Shown: piece by piece, positions 1 to 10,649 of the stretch | Position numbering within the stretch: position 1 is the stretch's first letter | Layout: each line of letters starts with the position of its first letter | From: Anaeromyces robustus | Taxonomy: Eukaryota > Neocallimastigomycota > Neocallimastigomycetes > Neocallimastigales > Neocallimastigaceae | Direction: 5' to 3' | NCBI GenBank assembly: GCA_002104895.1 | Contig: MCFG01000234.1 | Location: 45,001-109,000 of the forward strand | Length of the DNA: 64,000 nt | Program-made: the position numbers and the translations under genes | Notes under the pieces: generated by a model | The model's input: only the letters and a program-made list of their open reading frames with translations | Told to the model about the DNA's origin: nothing | Database searches by the model: none

Positions 1-64
1 ATAAATACTGTGTATTTCAATTTTTATATAATAATAATTATATTATAATATATTATATTAATTA

Positions 65-379
65 CAGAATATATTTAATAATTTATTATTATGTAATTCA
101 AAAATTATATTACTTTTGGTATTTTTATTAAATTCATTATTCAAATTCTTTATATCATCAATATTTTTGGTGTCTATAGCATCTATAATTGAATATATAA
201 CAACGTCATTTAAATCAATATTTGATAGTTTCTTTTTTAACTATTTTTTTAATGAAAATTTTATACATTTTCCTTCTTTATATATTTTTTTGTTTATTTG
301 CTTGTTTTTTTTTCATTTATTTACTAAATTTACCTTTAATAAATTTATAGTATTAAATAATAATAAAAAATTATGTTAA
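65..379 (+). CDS. Possible last exon of a membrane protein gene running off the left edge
   Basis: An open frame follows a TTACAG that could be a 3' splice site and ends at TAA before a TAA-repeat tract. It would encode about 104 residues rich in Phe, Ile and Leu, with two or three strongly hydrophobic stretches of the kind seen in membrane segments. No plausible ATG begins it, so if real it is the end of a gene whose earlier exons lie outside the window. Such sequences also arise by chance in T-rich DNA. I see no family motif. Confidence 0.2.
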   Translation, partial: QNIFNNLLLCNSKIILLLVFLLNSLFKFFISSIFLVSIASIIEYITTSFKSIFDSFFFNYFFNENFIHFPSLYIFLFICLFFFHLFTKFTFNKFIVLNNNKKLC

Positions 380-383
380 ATAA

Positions 384-384
<1 letters not shown>

Positions 385-452
<68 letters not shown>

Positions 453-468
453 TAATAATAATAATAAT

Positions 469-547
<79 letters not shown>

Positions 548-548
548 T

Positions 549-597
<49 letters not shown>

Positions 598-606
598 TAT
601 AATAAT

Positions 607-691
<85 letters not shown>

Positions 692-711
692 TAATAATAA
701 TATAAATAATG
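385..711. repeat. (TAA)n microsatellite
   Basis: About 320 bp of nearly pure TAA repeats with a few TTAA interruptions. On the minus strand it yields an artefactual poly-Tyr frame. No gene is seen here. Confidence 0.95.
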
Positions 712-778
712 ATATTTAATAATGATAATAATGTATTATCGTATTTAATTAATTTAAGAATTTTTATTATATTAAAAA

Positions 779-822
779 AAGCCATTGATTTATGTATGAA
801 AATGGACATAAATCAATGGCTT
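779..822. other. Perfect 17-bp inverted repeat (hairpin)
   Basis: The arm AAGCCATTGATTTATGT is followed by a 10-nt loop and its exact reverse complement. It is a strong snap-back structure with more G and C than its surroundings. It lies about 160 bp upstream of the coiled-coil gene at 980. It could be a remnant of a foldback element, a terminator-like hairpin or a regulatory site; the sequence does not decide between these. Confidence 0.7.
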
Positions 823-979
823 ATTAAATATATAAAAAAGTTTAATAAAATTTTTTAATTATTATTTATTATTTATTAAAAAAAAAAATTATTTATTATT
901 TATTATTTATTTAATTTGTTACATTATAAATAATATATATCTATTTTTTTTTTTTTTGTTTAAAAAATCCATTTTAAAA

Positions 980-1765
980 ATGTTTAAAAAACATTTAGAA
1001 GAAAAAAATAGACATTTAGGAGAAAAAAACAAACATTTAGAAGAAAAGAATAGACAGTTAGAAGAAAAAAATAGACAGTTAAAAAATCAAACAAGACAGT
1101 TAGAAAAAGACGAAAATGAACAGATAAAAAAAAAAATACGAATAGAAGAAGGCGAAAAGAGACACATAGAAGATGAGAATAGTCAGTATTGTTTTAGTAC
1201 TAATAATGTAAAGGCTAATTCTATATTACAATTACCTGTAGAATTTGAAGGAATACGATGTCTACCATTAAAAGACATTTCAGGGAATTGGAATATTGAA
1301 ATTAACAATGTAATCAACGCAAAAAAAAATTTAGGTAAGTCATATTTAACAAGGGTTGTTAGGGCATTAGAGAATTTAAATAGTGATTGTTTCGATTCTA
1401 AAAGGTGGAGCAATGCCTTAACTGACATACGTACGTCTATTTGCGATTTTCCTACACAGTATCAATTGACTTTACGCAAAGTTATGATTAATTTAATGTT
1501 TCGTGCCGCTATGAAGGGCGATAAAGATGCATTATATGACATAATGGATACTAGTCAATCGCCACAAGACTTAGCATATGTATCTATAAATTTTGGAAAT
1601 GAAGAAGTAAATAGTGAAAAGGAATTACCTTTAGAGATCTTTAAGGCCATAGGTCAAAATCTGGAAGAATTAGATATCAATGAAGTAGATGATGAGGATA
1701 CGGAAGGATTAAAAGAAATTTTTAAACAAGCTATTTTAAAAAGCATTACAAAAATCAACTGTTAA
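980..1765 (+). CDS. Orphan protein with N-terminal heptad coiled coil
   Basis: A 261-residue frame starting at the first ATG (980); an upstream TTG is also in frame but sits in a poly-T tract and is less likely. Residues about 4-45 are near-perfect heptads of the type LEEKNRQ, predicting a long parallel coiled coil. They are followed by a charged E/K region to about residue 65. From about residue 80 the sequence becomes mixed, as in a folded domain, and the tail is acidic (EVDDEDTEG). No signal peptide or membrane segment is visible. Codon and base composition are clearly less AT-rich than the flanks, supporting a real gene. I do not recognise the globular part. It could be a cytosolic scaffold or a protein carried by a mobile element. 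Confidence 0.65.
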   Translation: MFKKHLEEKNRHLGEKNKHLEEKNRQLEEKNRQLKNQTRQLEKDENEQIKKKIRIEEGEKRHIEDENSQYCFSTNNVKANSILQLPVEFEGIRCLPLKDISGNWNIEINNVINAKKNLGKSYLTRVVRALENLNSDCFDSKRWSNALTDIRTSICDFPTQYQLTLRKVMINLMFRAAMKGDKDALYDIMDTSQSPQDLAYVSINFGNEEVNSEKELPLEIFKAIGQNLEELDINEVDDEDTEGLKEIFKQAILKSITKINC

Positions 1766-2226
1766 CAATAAAATTGACACTTAAATAATAAAAATCTTTA
1801 TATGGATTAACAGAGTTGTAAAACAAAAACAAAAGAAAAAAAATTAATTAGAGAGAGCAAACTCGTTCAATAAATATGTATTTATATATTTTATAATCCA
1901 TTATTATTATTACTATTATTATTATTATTATTATTATTATTAGTATTAGTATTAGTATTATTTTATTATTCATAAAAAAGAAAAGTTTTTCATTTAAATT
2001 TATAAATTATTATAAAACATTTTAATAAATTATATAATAAAATAATTTTTAAAAACGTCTCCCTAAAAGATTTATTTAAAACCGAATCAAAATAATTTCA
2101 TATTATTATAACTTTGATTAATAAAATTTAAAAAATTTCAATAATTTTATATTAGTTAAATGAATTATTTTTGTATTTATTTTATATTATTTATTATTTA
2201 TTTAATTTAATTAACCTATTTTAAAT
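1766..2226. other. Intergenic AT-rich DNA
   Basis: This stretch separates the coiled-coil gene from the first Cys-rich relic. It holds an (ATT)n/(AGT ATT)n tract near 1900-1965 and nothing else I can assign. Confidence 0.6.
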
Positions 2227-2424
2227 TTAAAACCCCACAACTAAAGTTTCCATATCTTGGAACATGTAGTCAATAGGACTATTTAAATTATTCAATAATT
2301 CAAATACAGTTTTCCATGAATAATTGATTTCTTCATTTTCATCATTAGAAGATAAAGCAATATTTTTACTAAAGACACATGATAATAAAGTGAGAATAAC
2401 TAAAACAAAAGATAATTATTTCAT
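2227..2424 (-). pseudogene. Truncated copy A of the secreted Cys-rich family
   Basis: Read on the minus strand, it matches the N-terminal third of the intact family members at 4091-4633 and 9386-9916 (signal peptide, acidic N-terminus, SWKTVFELL, a motif like DYMxQDME). The third codon is TAA where intact copies have TCA (Ser). Homology stops after about 60 residues, so the whole Cys-rich C-terminal part is missing. There is also a short in-frame insertion in the acidic segment. This is a dead fragment. The shared 5' flank is still recognisable up to about 2560. Confidence 0.8.
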
Positions 2425-2768
2425 TTTTTAAATCTTTTGATTTTCAAAGAAGTTATTACTAGAAAGTTATATTAAAAAGTTCATTCATTTATTGAAATTT
2501 TTATGATTTTCTAAAAGATGGAGAAATTTCACCCTATATAAATATATATGTTTATTCCAATTAACGTTAATGCAATCAAATTACATCTAATATAATAATA
2601 TATTAACTTATATAATATAATATGTATATAATATTTAAATATTTTTATAATTTATTATATAATTACTTTGAATGAAAAAAAATTATTAAAAAGAAACAAT
2701 ATTTATTTTATTAATTATTTTATTAAATATAATATAATATATTTTAAATATTTAACTTTTTCATTTCT

Positions 2769-2817
<49 letters not shown>

Positions 2818-3171
2818 TGTTACATAATTTATATTTAATATTTAATTTACTTTATAATGTAAAAAAAGAAAACAAAAAAAATATAATTAATAGTGAGTTT
2901 ATTAATTATATTTTATAATAAATAAATAAATAAATATTAATAATTAATAAATTAGTCATTAGAAACGGATTTTTTTTTAATAAACTAAGAAAATATGAAG
3001 AAATGTATAATTAATTGAGTTTCCAACAACAAAAAGGAAATATAAAAAAAAAAACAAAAAACAAAAACAAATTAATTACAAATATATAAATTAAGGATAT
3101 TTTAATTTAATTTGATTTTTATTATTTAATATAAATAAAAAGTTAATATATAGATTAAAAAATGAAAAAAT

Positions 3172-3205
<34 letters not shown>

Positions 3206-4090
3206 TTATTTATTTCTATATAACATTATTCAAACTATCATGATTGTTTTATTTTATTATTTATTTTATAATTGAAATTATTGAAAATTTAAAAAAAATG
3301 TAGAAAAATTTTAAATAATTTTAATTAATTATTTATTTAATCGTTATATATATATATATTTTTTACTTTTTATTATATATTTTAGTTAATATATGAATAT
3401 CAAATAAAGGATCTTTCTATTAACTATCTTCAGAAATAAAAAATAAATGATAAATTTTTTTTATAAGAAAAAAATAAAATAAAAAAAAAAAAAAGTAACA
3501 ATTGTTTTAATAATATATAAATATATTTATTATATATAATACAATTTTAATTTAAAAAAAAAAATAATTCTTTTAATAAAAAGAATAAAAATAAAGATAA
3601 AAATTAAATAAACAAAATTAGAGAAAATAAAAATAAAATAAATAAAAATAAAAAAAAAATAAATATATATAATAGATAAATCAATTTTTTAAAAAATATC
3701 AACACAATATGTATTCTCTACTTTTTTATTTTCAAATATTTCATTGTTTTTAATTTAAATAATATATTTTATTTAATTTTATTTTATTTCTAATACACAA
3801 TTTATTACATTTATTTACATTAATTACATAAGTACAATTTTTTTTTTACTTAATAATATTTTAATGTTTTAATTAACATAAATACTGTATTATTAGGTGT
3901 AATTACAATATATATATTTTATAATATTTATATAGTAATAATTTAATTATATAAATATTTTATTAAAATATATTTAATAATTTTATAGTTATATATATTA
4001 TTTTTATAGTAATAATTTAATTATATAAAATAATATATATTATTTTATATTTTATATTTATTTATTTATTATAAGTATTTTTATAATTCA
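2425..4090. other. Intergenic region with family flanks, poly-T tracts and dispersed repeat
   Basis: It contains the upstream flank of copy A and a poly-T of about 40 nt near 2770-2810. One unit of the dispersed repeat, marked by AATTAGTCATTAGAAACGGA, lies near 2950, with a second poly-T near 3173-3203. The downstream flank of copy B includes a conserved block, ACACCTAATAATACAGTA on the minus strand, near 3880-3900. No convincing coding sequence is seen. Confidence 0.6.
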
Positions 4091-4633
4091 TTATAAACTA
4101 CCAATTAAGCAAACTTCATAGTTCACAACAGCTGCTACAGCATTTAATGGAGATAACATAACTTTATAAATAAGCTTTATAATAGAAAAGGCACCATCAA
4201 CTTCAATAGTAAGTTTATCAAGATCTATACCTGTAGCTTTTTTGAAACACTTTTTTTCTCCTTCACTAATAGCAACAATATCAGAAGCACAATCACATTG
4301 ACAAAAACCAGCTAATGGACAATTACAATGACATTCATCTTTTTTTCGACGTTGTAATCCATTTTCATTTTTTAAAATGTTTTCATTATCAAAGAGATGT
4401 GTGATAACTGAATTCATAACTAAAGAATCTTTGATAGTTAAAGATGGATCACTAACTAAAGTTTCCATATCTTGGAGCATGTAGTCAACAGGAATATTTA
4501 AATTATTCAATAATTCAAATACGGTTTTCCATGAAGAATTGATTTCTTCATCATTAGAAGATAAATCAATACTTTTACTAAAGACACAAGATAATAAAGT
4601 AAGAATAACTAAAACAAAAGATAATGATTTCAT
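4091..4633 (-). CDS. Copy B: secreted Cys-rich prepropeptide-like protein
   Basis: 180 residues, intronless. A signal peptide covers residues 1-19 (MKSLSFVLVILTLLSCVFS). An acidic pro-like region of about 75 residues follows, then a tetrabasic RRKK at 95-98 that fits Kex2-type cleavage. The cluster C101xCxCx5CxCxC115 comes next, with further Cys at 129 and 175: eight Cys in the presumed mature part and none in the pro-region. Residues about 147-172 are hydrophobic and could form a helix. I do not recognise the family. The cysteine spacing does not match the fungal dockerin or CBM1. A paralogue faces away from it at 6227, and a TATAAATAG lies 136 bp upstream. Function is unknown; an antimicrobial, toxin-like or surface role is only a guess. 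Confidence 0.8.
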   Translation of the reverse strand: MKSLSFVLVILTLLSCVFSKSIDLSSNDEEINSSWKTVFELLNNLNIPVDYMLQDMETLVSDPSLTIKDSLVMNSVITHLFDNENILKNENGLQRRKKDECHCNCPLAGFCQCDCASDIVAISEGEKKCFKKATGIDLDKLTIEVDGAFSIIKLIYKVMLSPLNAVAAVVNYEVCLIGSL

Positions 4634-4768
4634 TTTTTTTAGTTTTACTTTTTTAAATAATTTTAGTTTTCAAAGAAGTTTTTACTAGAAAGTTGTATTA
4701 AAGCTTATTTATTTATTGAAATCTTTATGATTTTCTAACTATCGATTAAAAAATGGAAAAATCCTGTC

Positions 4769-4777
4769 CTATTTATA
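4769..4777 (-). promoter_or_regulatory. TATA box of copy B
   Basis: TATAAATAG on the minus strand, 136 bp upstream of the ATG. The same motif at nearly the same distance is conserved at 9250 and 12399 for the related copies, in flanks that are otherwise AT noise. Confidence 0.6.
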
Positions 4778-6226
4778 TTTTTTTTTATTTCAATCAATTA
4801 ACATTATGCTAACAAATTATATAACATATATGATAATATAATATCTTATCAAATCAATTATATATAAAAATGTTTAAATTATTTTTTATATAAAGATTAT
4901 ATAATTACTTTGAATGAAATAACAATATTAAAAAAAGAAACAATATTTATTTTATTAATTATTTGATTAAATATAATATATTTCAAGTATTTAACTTTTT
5001 CATGTCTTTTTTTTTTTTTTTGTTTTACTTTTTTTGTTATATAATTTATTTAATATATTTTAATAATTCAAGAACAAAAAACATAAATATTTTTTTGATA
5101 ACATAATATAAATAAAATATATAAAAAAAGAACAAAATAAATATTTAATGTTATGTTATATATCTATAATAGTTCAAATTAATAGTTAGTTTATTAATTA
5201 TATTTTATTAATAAAATTAATAAATATTAATAGTTTATAAATTAGTCATTTGAAAATGAAGTCTTTTTTTTTTTTTATAATAAAATAAGAAAATATGAAG
5301 AAATAGAAATAATTTAATTTACTTTTAATAATGTAAAAAAGCTCAAAAAAAATTTTTTTGGTAACAAAATATATATATATATATAATATATATATATATA
5401 AATACAAAATAAATATTTAATATTATGATATATATATTATAATAGTTTAAATGGCAAGTTTATTAATTATATTTTTTTAATAAATATAAACAATTAATAA
5501 ATTAGTCATTAAAAATGGATTTTTTTTATATTAACATAAGAAAATATGAAGAAATATAATTAATTGGGTTTTTAACAACAAAAAAAAATAAAAAAAATTA
5601 AGTAGTTACAAATATATAAAATAATGATATTTTATTTTAATTTGATTTTAATATTTTTATTTTTATATAATATGATTATTTTATTTTCAAATGATAAATT
5701 TATTAATTTTAATATTTATTAATATATAAAATGTAATTAATGGACTACTAATTTAAACTATTATTATATATAGCATAACATTAAATATTTATTTTGTTCT
5801 TTTTTTTTTTTTTATTGAAATTTATAATTTATATTTTGTTATAAAAAATATTTGAATTTTTTTTTTTTTTTGATTATTAAAAATATATTAAATAAATTAC
5901 ATAACAAAAAAAGTAAAAAAAAAGAAGAAATGAAAAAGTTAAATATTTAAAATATATTATATTTAATCAAATAATTAATAAAAAATATTGTTTCTTTTTA
6001 ATATGTTATTTCATTATATAATCTTTATATAAAAAATTATTTAAAAATATTATAAATTTTTTTAAATTGTTTTTTAAAAAAATTTATTAAATAAATAATC
6101 GATAGTTAGAAAATCATATAGATTTCAATAAATAAATAAATAAATAAATAAGCTTTAATACAACTTCTTAGTAATAACTTCTTTGAAAACTAAAAATATT
6201 TAAAAGATTAAAACTAAAAAAAAAAA
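4778..6226. repeat. Divergent intergenic region with inverted family flanks and dispersed repeat units
   Basis: The 5' flanks of copies B and C are arranged as an inverted repeat (about 4640-5060 against 5790-6220, diverged). Between them are two units of the dispersed repeat, marked near 5240 and 5505 by AATTAGTCATT. An (AT)n tract lies at about 5370-5400. No gene is seen. Confidence 0.6.
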
Positions 6227-6667
6227 ATGAAATCATTATCTTTTGTTTTAGTTATTCTTATTTTATTATCATGTGTCTTTAGTAAAAATATTAATTTATC
6301 TTCTAATGATGAAGAAATCAATTCTTCATGGAAAACTGTATTTGAATTATTGGATTATTTTAATAATCTTTAACAATTAAAGATTCTTTAGTTATGATTA
6401 GGTTATCACACATCTCTTTGATAATGAAAATGTTTTAAATAATGAAAATGGATTACAACGTCGAAAAAAAGATGAATGTCATTGCATTTGTCAAATGGTT
6501 GGTAATTGTCAATGTGAAAAGCTACAGGTATAGATCTTGATAAACTTACTACTGAAGTTGATGGTGCCTTTTCTATTATAAAGCTTATTTATAAAGTTAT
6601 GTTATCTCCATTAGCAGCTGTAGCAGCTGTTATGAATTATGAAATTTACTTAATTGATAGTTTATAA
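6227..6667 (+). pseudogene. Copy C of the Cys-rich family, broken by two deletions
   Basis: The ATG and signal peptide are intact and read like copy D up to FELLD. A deletion then removes the segment corresponding to NLNIPVDYMLQDMETLV, and the frame ends at TAA after 48 codons. Family similarity resumes in another frame through the RRKK and Cys cluster. A second deletion there fuses CQCE directly to KATG, removing about 20 residues and one Cys of the cluster. The stop codon region matches copies B and E. The TATAAATAG of the other copies is not found upstream. It is non-functional as read. Confidence 0.8.
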
Positions 6668-7929
6668 TGAATTATAAAAATATTTATAATTTATTATATA
6701 TTATTAATCATTATTATTATAAATAATATGTATAACTATAAAATTATTAAATATATTTCGTAATTGTTATAATAAAATATTTATATAATTATTTATATAA
6801 TTAAATTGTTAAATATATTTGTAATTACTATCATAAAATATTTATATAATTAAATTATTAAATATATTTTGTAATTACTATAATATAATATTTAAATAAT
6901 TATATTATTAATATATAAATATTATAATATATATATATATATATTATAATTACACCTAACAATACAGTATTTATTTTAACTAAACCATTAAAATATTTTA
7001 AAGTAAAAAAGAAAAAATTGTACTTAATGTAATTAATGTAAATAAATGTAATAAATTATGTATTAAAAATATAATAAAATTTTAAAAAATATATTGTATG
7101 AATTAAAATCAATGATATATTAAAAAATAAAAAAGTAAAAAAGTTGAAAATACTCATTTTGTTAATATTTTAAAAGATTGAATTATTTATTATCTATATT
7201 TATTTTTTTATTCTTATCTATTTTATTTTTGTTTATTTTATTTTAATCTTTATTTTTATTTTTTTAAAAATTAATTCTTTTAAAATAAAAGAAAAATATT
7301 ACAATTAAATAAATAATTAATAAAAATTATTTAAAATTTTTCTACATTTTTTTTAAATTATAAAAGAAATAATTAAAATAAAATAATCATGATAGTTTGA
7401 ATAATGTTATGTAAAATAAAAATAAAAAAAAAAAACTTATTTTTCACTTTTTAATTTGTATATTACTTTTTATTTATACTAAATAGTAAAAATCAAATTA
7501 AAATATCAATTTATATATTTAAAATTAATTTTTTTTTATTTTATTTCCTTTTTGTTGTTAAAAACTCAATTAATTATAAATTTCTTCATTTTTTCTTATT
7601 TTAATATAAAAAAAATCCGTTTTTAAATGACTAATTTATTAATTATTAATATTTATTTATTTATTTATTATAAAATATAATTAATAAACTCACTATTAAT
7701 TTGAACTTTTATAGATATAACATTAAATATTTAATTTATATTTTGTATTTATATATATATGTATTTTGTTACCAAAAAATTTTTTTTGAGTTTTTTTTAC
7801 ATTATTAAAAGTAAATTAAATAAATTATGTAACAAAAAATAAAATAAAAAAAAATATTTGAAATATATTTGATCAAATAATTAATATAATATAATATTTA
7901 TATAATTAATTATTACTATATAAATAAAA

Positions 7930-8060
7930 AAATATTTTATAATTACATCCAATAGTATAGTATTTAGTATTTCATGTTAATTAAACCATTGAAGTATTAT
8001 AAAGTATAAACAAAAAAATTGTACTTAATGTAATTATGAATTAAAAATAAAATAAAATTG
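7930..8060 (+). repeat. Gene-less footprint of a sixth family unit
   Basis: This block resembles the 3' flank that follows copies C and D: a diverged form of ACACCTAATAATACAG, then TTAATTAAACCATT and an ATTGTACTTAATGTAATTA segment. No coding sequence precedes it; only upstream-type flank does. The simplest reading is a unit whose coding part was deleted. Confidence 0.5.
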
Positions 8061-9249
8061 AATAAAAATATATTATTTAAACAAAAATCAATGAAATATC
8101 AGAAAATAATAAAGTAGATAATACTTATTTTGATAATGTTTTTTAAAAATTTGAATTATTTATTATTTATATTTGTTTTATTATTATTATTTATTTTATT
8201 TGTACTCTCATTTTTATTTTTATTTTTTTTTTATCATATTTTATTATTATAAATTATTAAAAATTCTTCTACATTTTTTTTTTAAATCCTCAATAATTTC
8301 AATTATAAAAGATATAATAAAATAAAATAATTATAATAGTTTGAATAATGTTATGTAGAAATATAAAAAACATTTTTTCACTTTTTAATTTATATATTAC
8401 TTTTTACTTACATTAAATAATAAAAATTAAATTAAAATAAAATATCATTAATTTTTTTTTTTATTTCTTTTTTGTTGTTAAAAACTCAATTAATTATATA
8501 TTCTTATGTTAATATAAAAAAAATCCGTTTCTAATGACTAATATTAATTATTTATATTTATTAATAAAATATAATTAATAAACTTGCCATTTAAACTATT
8601 ATTATATATAACATAACATTAAATATTTATTTTGTATGTATATATATATATATATATTTTGTTATCAAAAAATTTTTTTGAGTTTTTTTATTTTTATATT
8701 ATTAAAAGTAAATTAAATTATTTCTATTTCTTAATACTTTTTTATTTTTTTACAAAAAAAAAAAAAAAAAAAAAAAGAAAAAAAGAAAAAAAGAAAAGAC
8801 TTCATTTTCAAATGACTAATTTATAAACTATTAATATTTATTAATAAAATATAATTAATAAACTAACTATTAATTTGAACTATTATAGATATATAACATA
8901 ACATTAAATATTTTTTTGTTCTATTTTTTTTTTATTTTATTAATATTTTGTTATCAAAAAATATTTGAGTTTTTTTTTGGATTATTAAAAATATATTAAA
9001 AAAATTATATAACAAAAAGTAAAATAAAAAAAAAGAAGAAATGAAAGTTAAATATTAGAAATATATTATATTTAATCAAATAATTAATAATATGAATATT
9101 GTTTCTTTTAATATTGTTATTTCATTCAAAGTAATTATATAATCTGTATATAAAAATTATTTAAACAATTTTATAATTATTAGATAAAATATTATAATAT
9201 CATATTAGAAATAATTTGATAGCATTAATGTTAATTAAAATAAAAAAAA
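8061..9249. repeat. Inverted-orientation dispersed repeat units upstream of copy D
   Basis: Units of the same repeat seen near 5.2 kb and 13 kb occur here as reverse complements, with anchor blocks near 8525 and 8815 (another lies near 7625). They alternate with poly-T and poly-A tracts. The K-rich frame over 8632-8826 is translated low-complexity DNA, not a gene. Confidence 0.6.
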
Positions 9250-9258
9250 TATAAATAG
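9250..9258 (+). promoter_or_regulatory. TATA box of copy D
   Basis: TATAAATAG, 128 bp before the ATG and followed by a conserved leader (AATCGATAGTTA, then AAGCTTTAATACAACTT) shared with copies B and E. Confidence 0.6.
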
Positions 9259-9385
9259 GGAAGGGTTTTTTCATGTTTTAATCGATAGTTAAAAAATCAT
9301 AAAGATTTCAATAAATAAATAAGCTTTAATACAACTTCTTAGTAATAACTTCTTTGAAAACTAAAAATATTAAGACTAAAAAAAA

Positions 9386-9916
9386 ATGAAATCATTATCT
9401 TTTGTTTTAGTTATTCTTACTATATTATCTTGTGTCTTTAGTAAAAATATTGATTTATCTTCTAATGATGAAGAAATCAATTCTTCATGGAAAACTGTAT
9501 TTGAATTATTGGATAATTTGAATATTCCTGTTGACTATATGCTCCAAGATATGGAAACTTTAGTTAGTGATCCATCTTTAACTATTAAAGATTCTTTAGT
9601 TATGAATTCGGTTATCACTCATCTCTTTGATAATGAAAACATTTTAAAAAATGAAAATGGATTACAACGTCGAAAAAAAGATGAATGTCATTGTAATTGT
9701 CAAATGGCTGGTAATTGTCAATGTGAATGTGGACCTGATGTTGTTGCTATTACTGATGAAGAATTAAAGTGTCTCAGAGAAGCTACAGGTATAGATCTTA
9801 TTGATTTTAATGGAGCTTTTTCTGCTATAAAGTTTATTTATAATGTTATGAGAGGTCCAATAAATGCTGTATTGGCAGTTTTTAAATATGAAGCTTGCTT
9901 ATATAGATATTTATAA
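9386..9916 (+). CDS. Copy D: secreted Cys-rich prepropeptide-like protein
   Basis: 176 residues, intronless, with the same architecture as copy B. There is a 19-residue signal peptide, an acidic pro-like region that is almost identical to copy B through the RRKK site at 95-98, then C101xCxCx5CxCxC115 plus Cys 129 and 171. The first 115 residues are highly conserved, whereas the C-terminal third differs strongly in sequence and is four residues shorter. The hydrophobic helix-like segment is retained (GAFSAIKFIYNVM). That contrast suggests the mature part evolves faster than the pro-region, as in many toxin or antimicrobial families; this is an inference. It is convergent with copy E. The product is unknown. 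Confidence 0.8.
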   Translation: MKSLSFVLVILTILSCVFSKNIDLSSNDEEINSSWKTVFELLDNLNIPVDYMLQDMETLVSDPSLTIKDSLVMNSVITHLFDNENILKNENGLQRRKKDECHCNCQMAGNCQCECGPDVVAITDEELKCLREATGIDLIDFNGAFSAIKFIYNVMRGPINAVLAVFKYEACLYRYL

Positions 9917-10349
9917 TAAATTATAAAATAAAAAACAGTTTTAAAAATAAAAAATTTATAGATAATATAAATTATTTTATGTAATTAAATTGTTACTATA
10001 TAAATAATATATATAACTATAAAATTATTTAATATATTTTGTAATTACTATAATAAAATATTTATATAATTAAATTATTACTATATAAATATTATAAAAA
10101 ATATGTATATATTTATATTTTAATTACACCTAATAATACAGGTATTTATGTTAATTAAAGGATTAAATTATTATTAAGCAAAAAAAAAAAAATTGTACTT
10201 ATGTAATTAATGTAAATAAATGTAATAAATTATGTAAAATAAAATAAAATCCAATAAATATATTATTTAAATTAAAATCAATGAAATATTTGAAAATAAA
10301 AAAGTAGAGAATACTTATTTTGTTAATATTTTTTAAAAAGTTGAATTAT

Positions 10350-10620
10350 TTATTATTTATATTTATTTTTATTCACATTTTTATTTTTATTTATATTTAT
10401 TTTTATTCACATTTTTATTTTTATTTATATTTATTTTTATTTACATTTTTATTTTTATTTATATTTATTTTTATTCACATTTTTATTTTTATTTATATTT
10501 ATTTTTATTTACATTTTTATTTTTATTTATATTTATTTTTATTTATATTTATTTTTATTCACATTTTTATTTTTATTTATATTTATTTTTATTCATATTT
10601 TTATTTTTATTTATGTAATT
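10350..10620. repeat. 34-bp minisatellite, about eight copies
   Basis: Successive ATTCACATTTTTATTTTT-type blocks start at about 10371, 10405, 10439, 10473 and 10507, a constant 34-bp step. The tract lies between the convergent copies D and E. It produces an I/F/Y-rich frame that I do not regard as a gene. Confidence 0.85.
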
Positions 10621-10649
10621 TTTATCTTAATTTTTTATTTATATAAATA

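Noticed and set aside
612-809. Minus-strand frame with a long Tyr run
   Set aside because: It is the translated (TAA)n microsatellite; no start context, no domain.
4091-4633. Cys cluster as a fungal dockerin (CBM10-like)
   Set aside because: The CxCxCx5CxCxC spacing and lack of the Trp/Gly pattern do not fit the dockerin; no dockerin was found in any protein of the window.
10320-10646. 108-codon I/F/Y-rich frame
   Set aside because: Produced by the 34-bp minisatellite; low complexity throughout.
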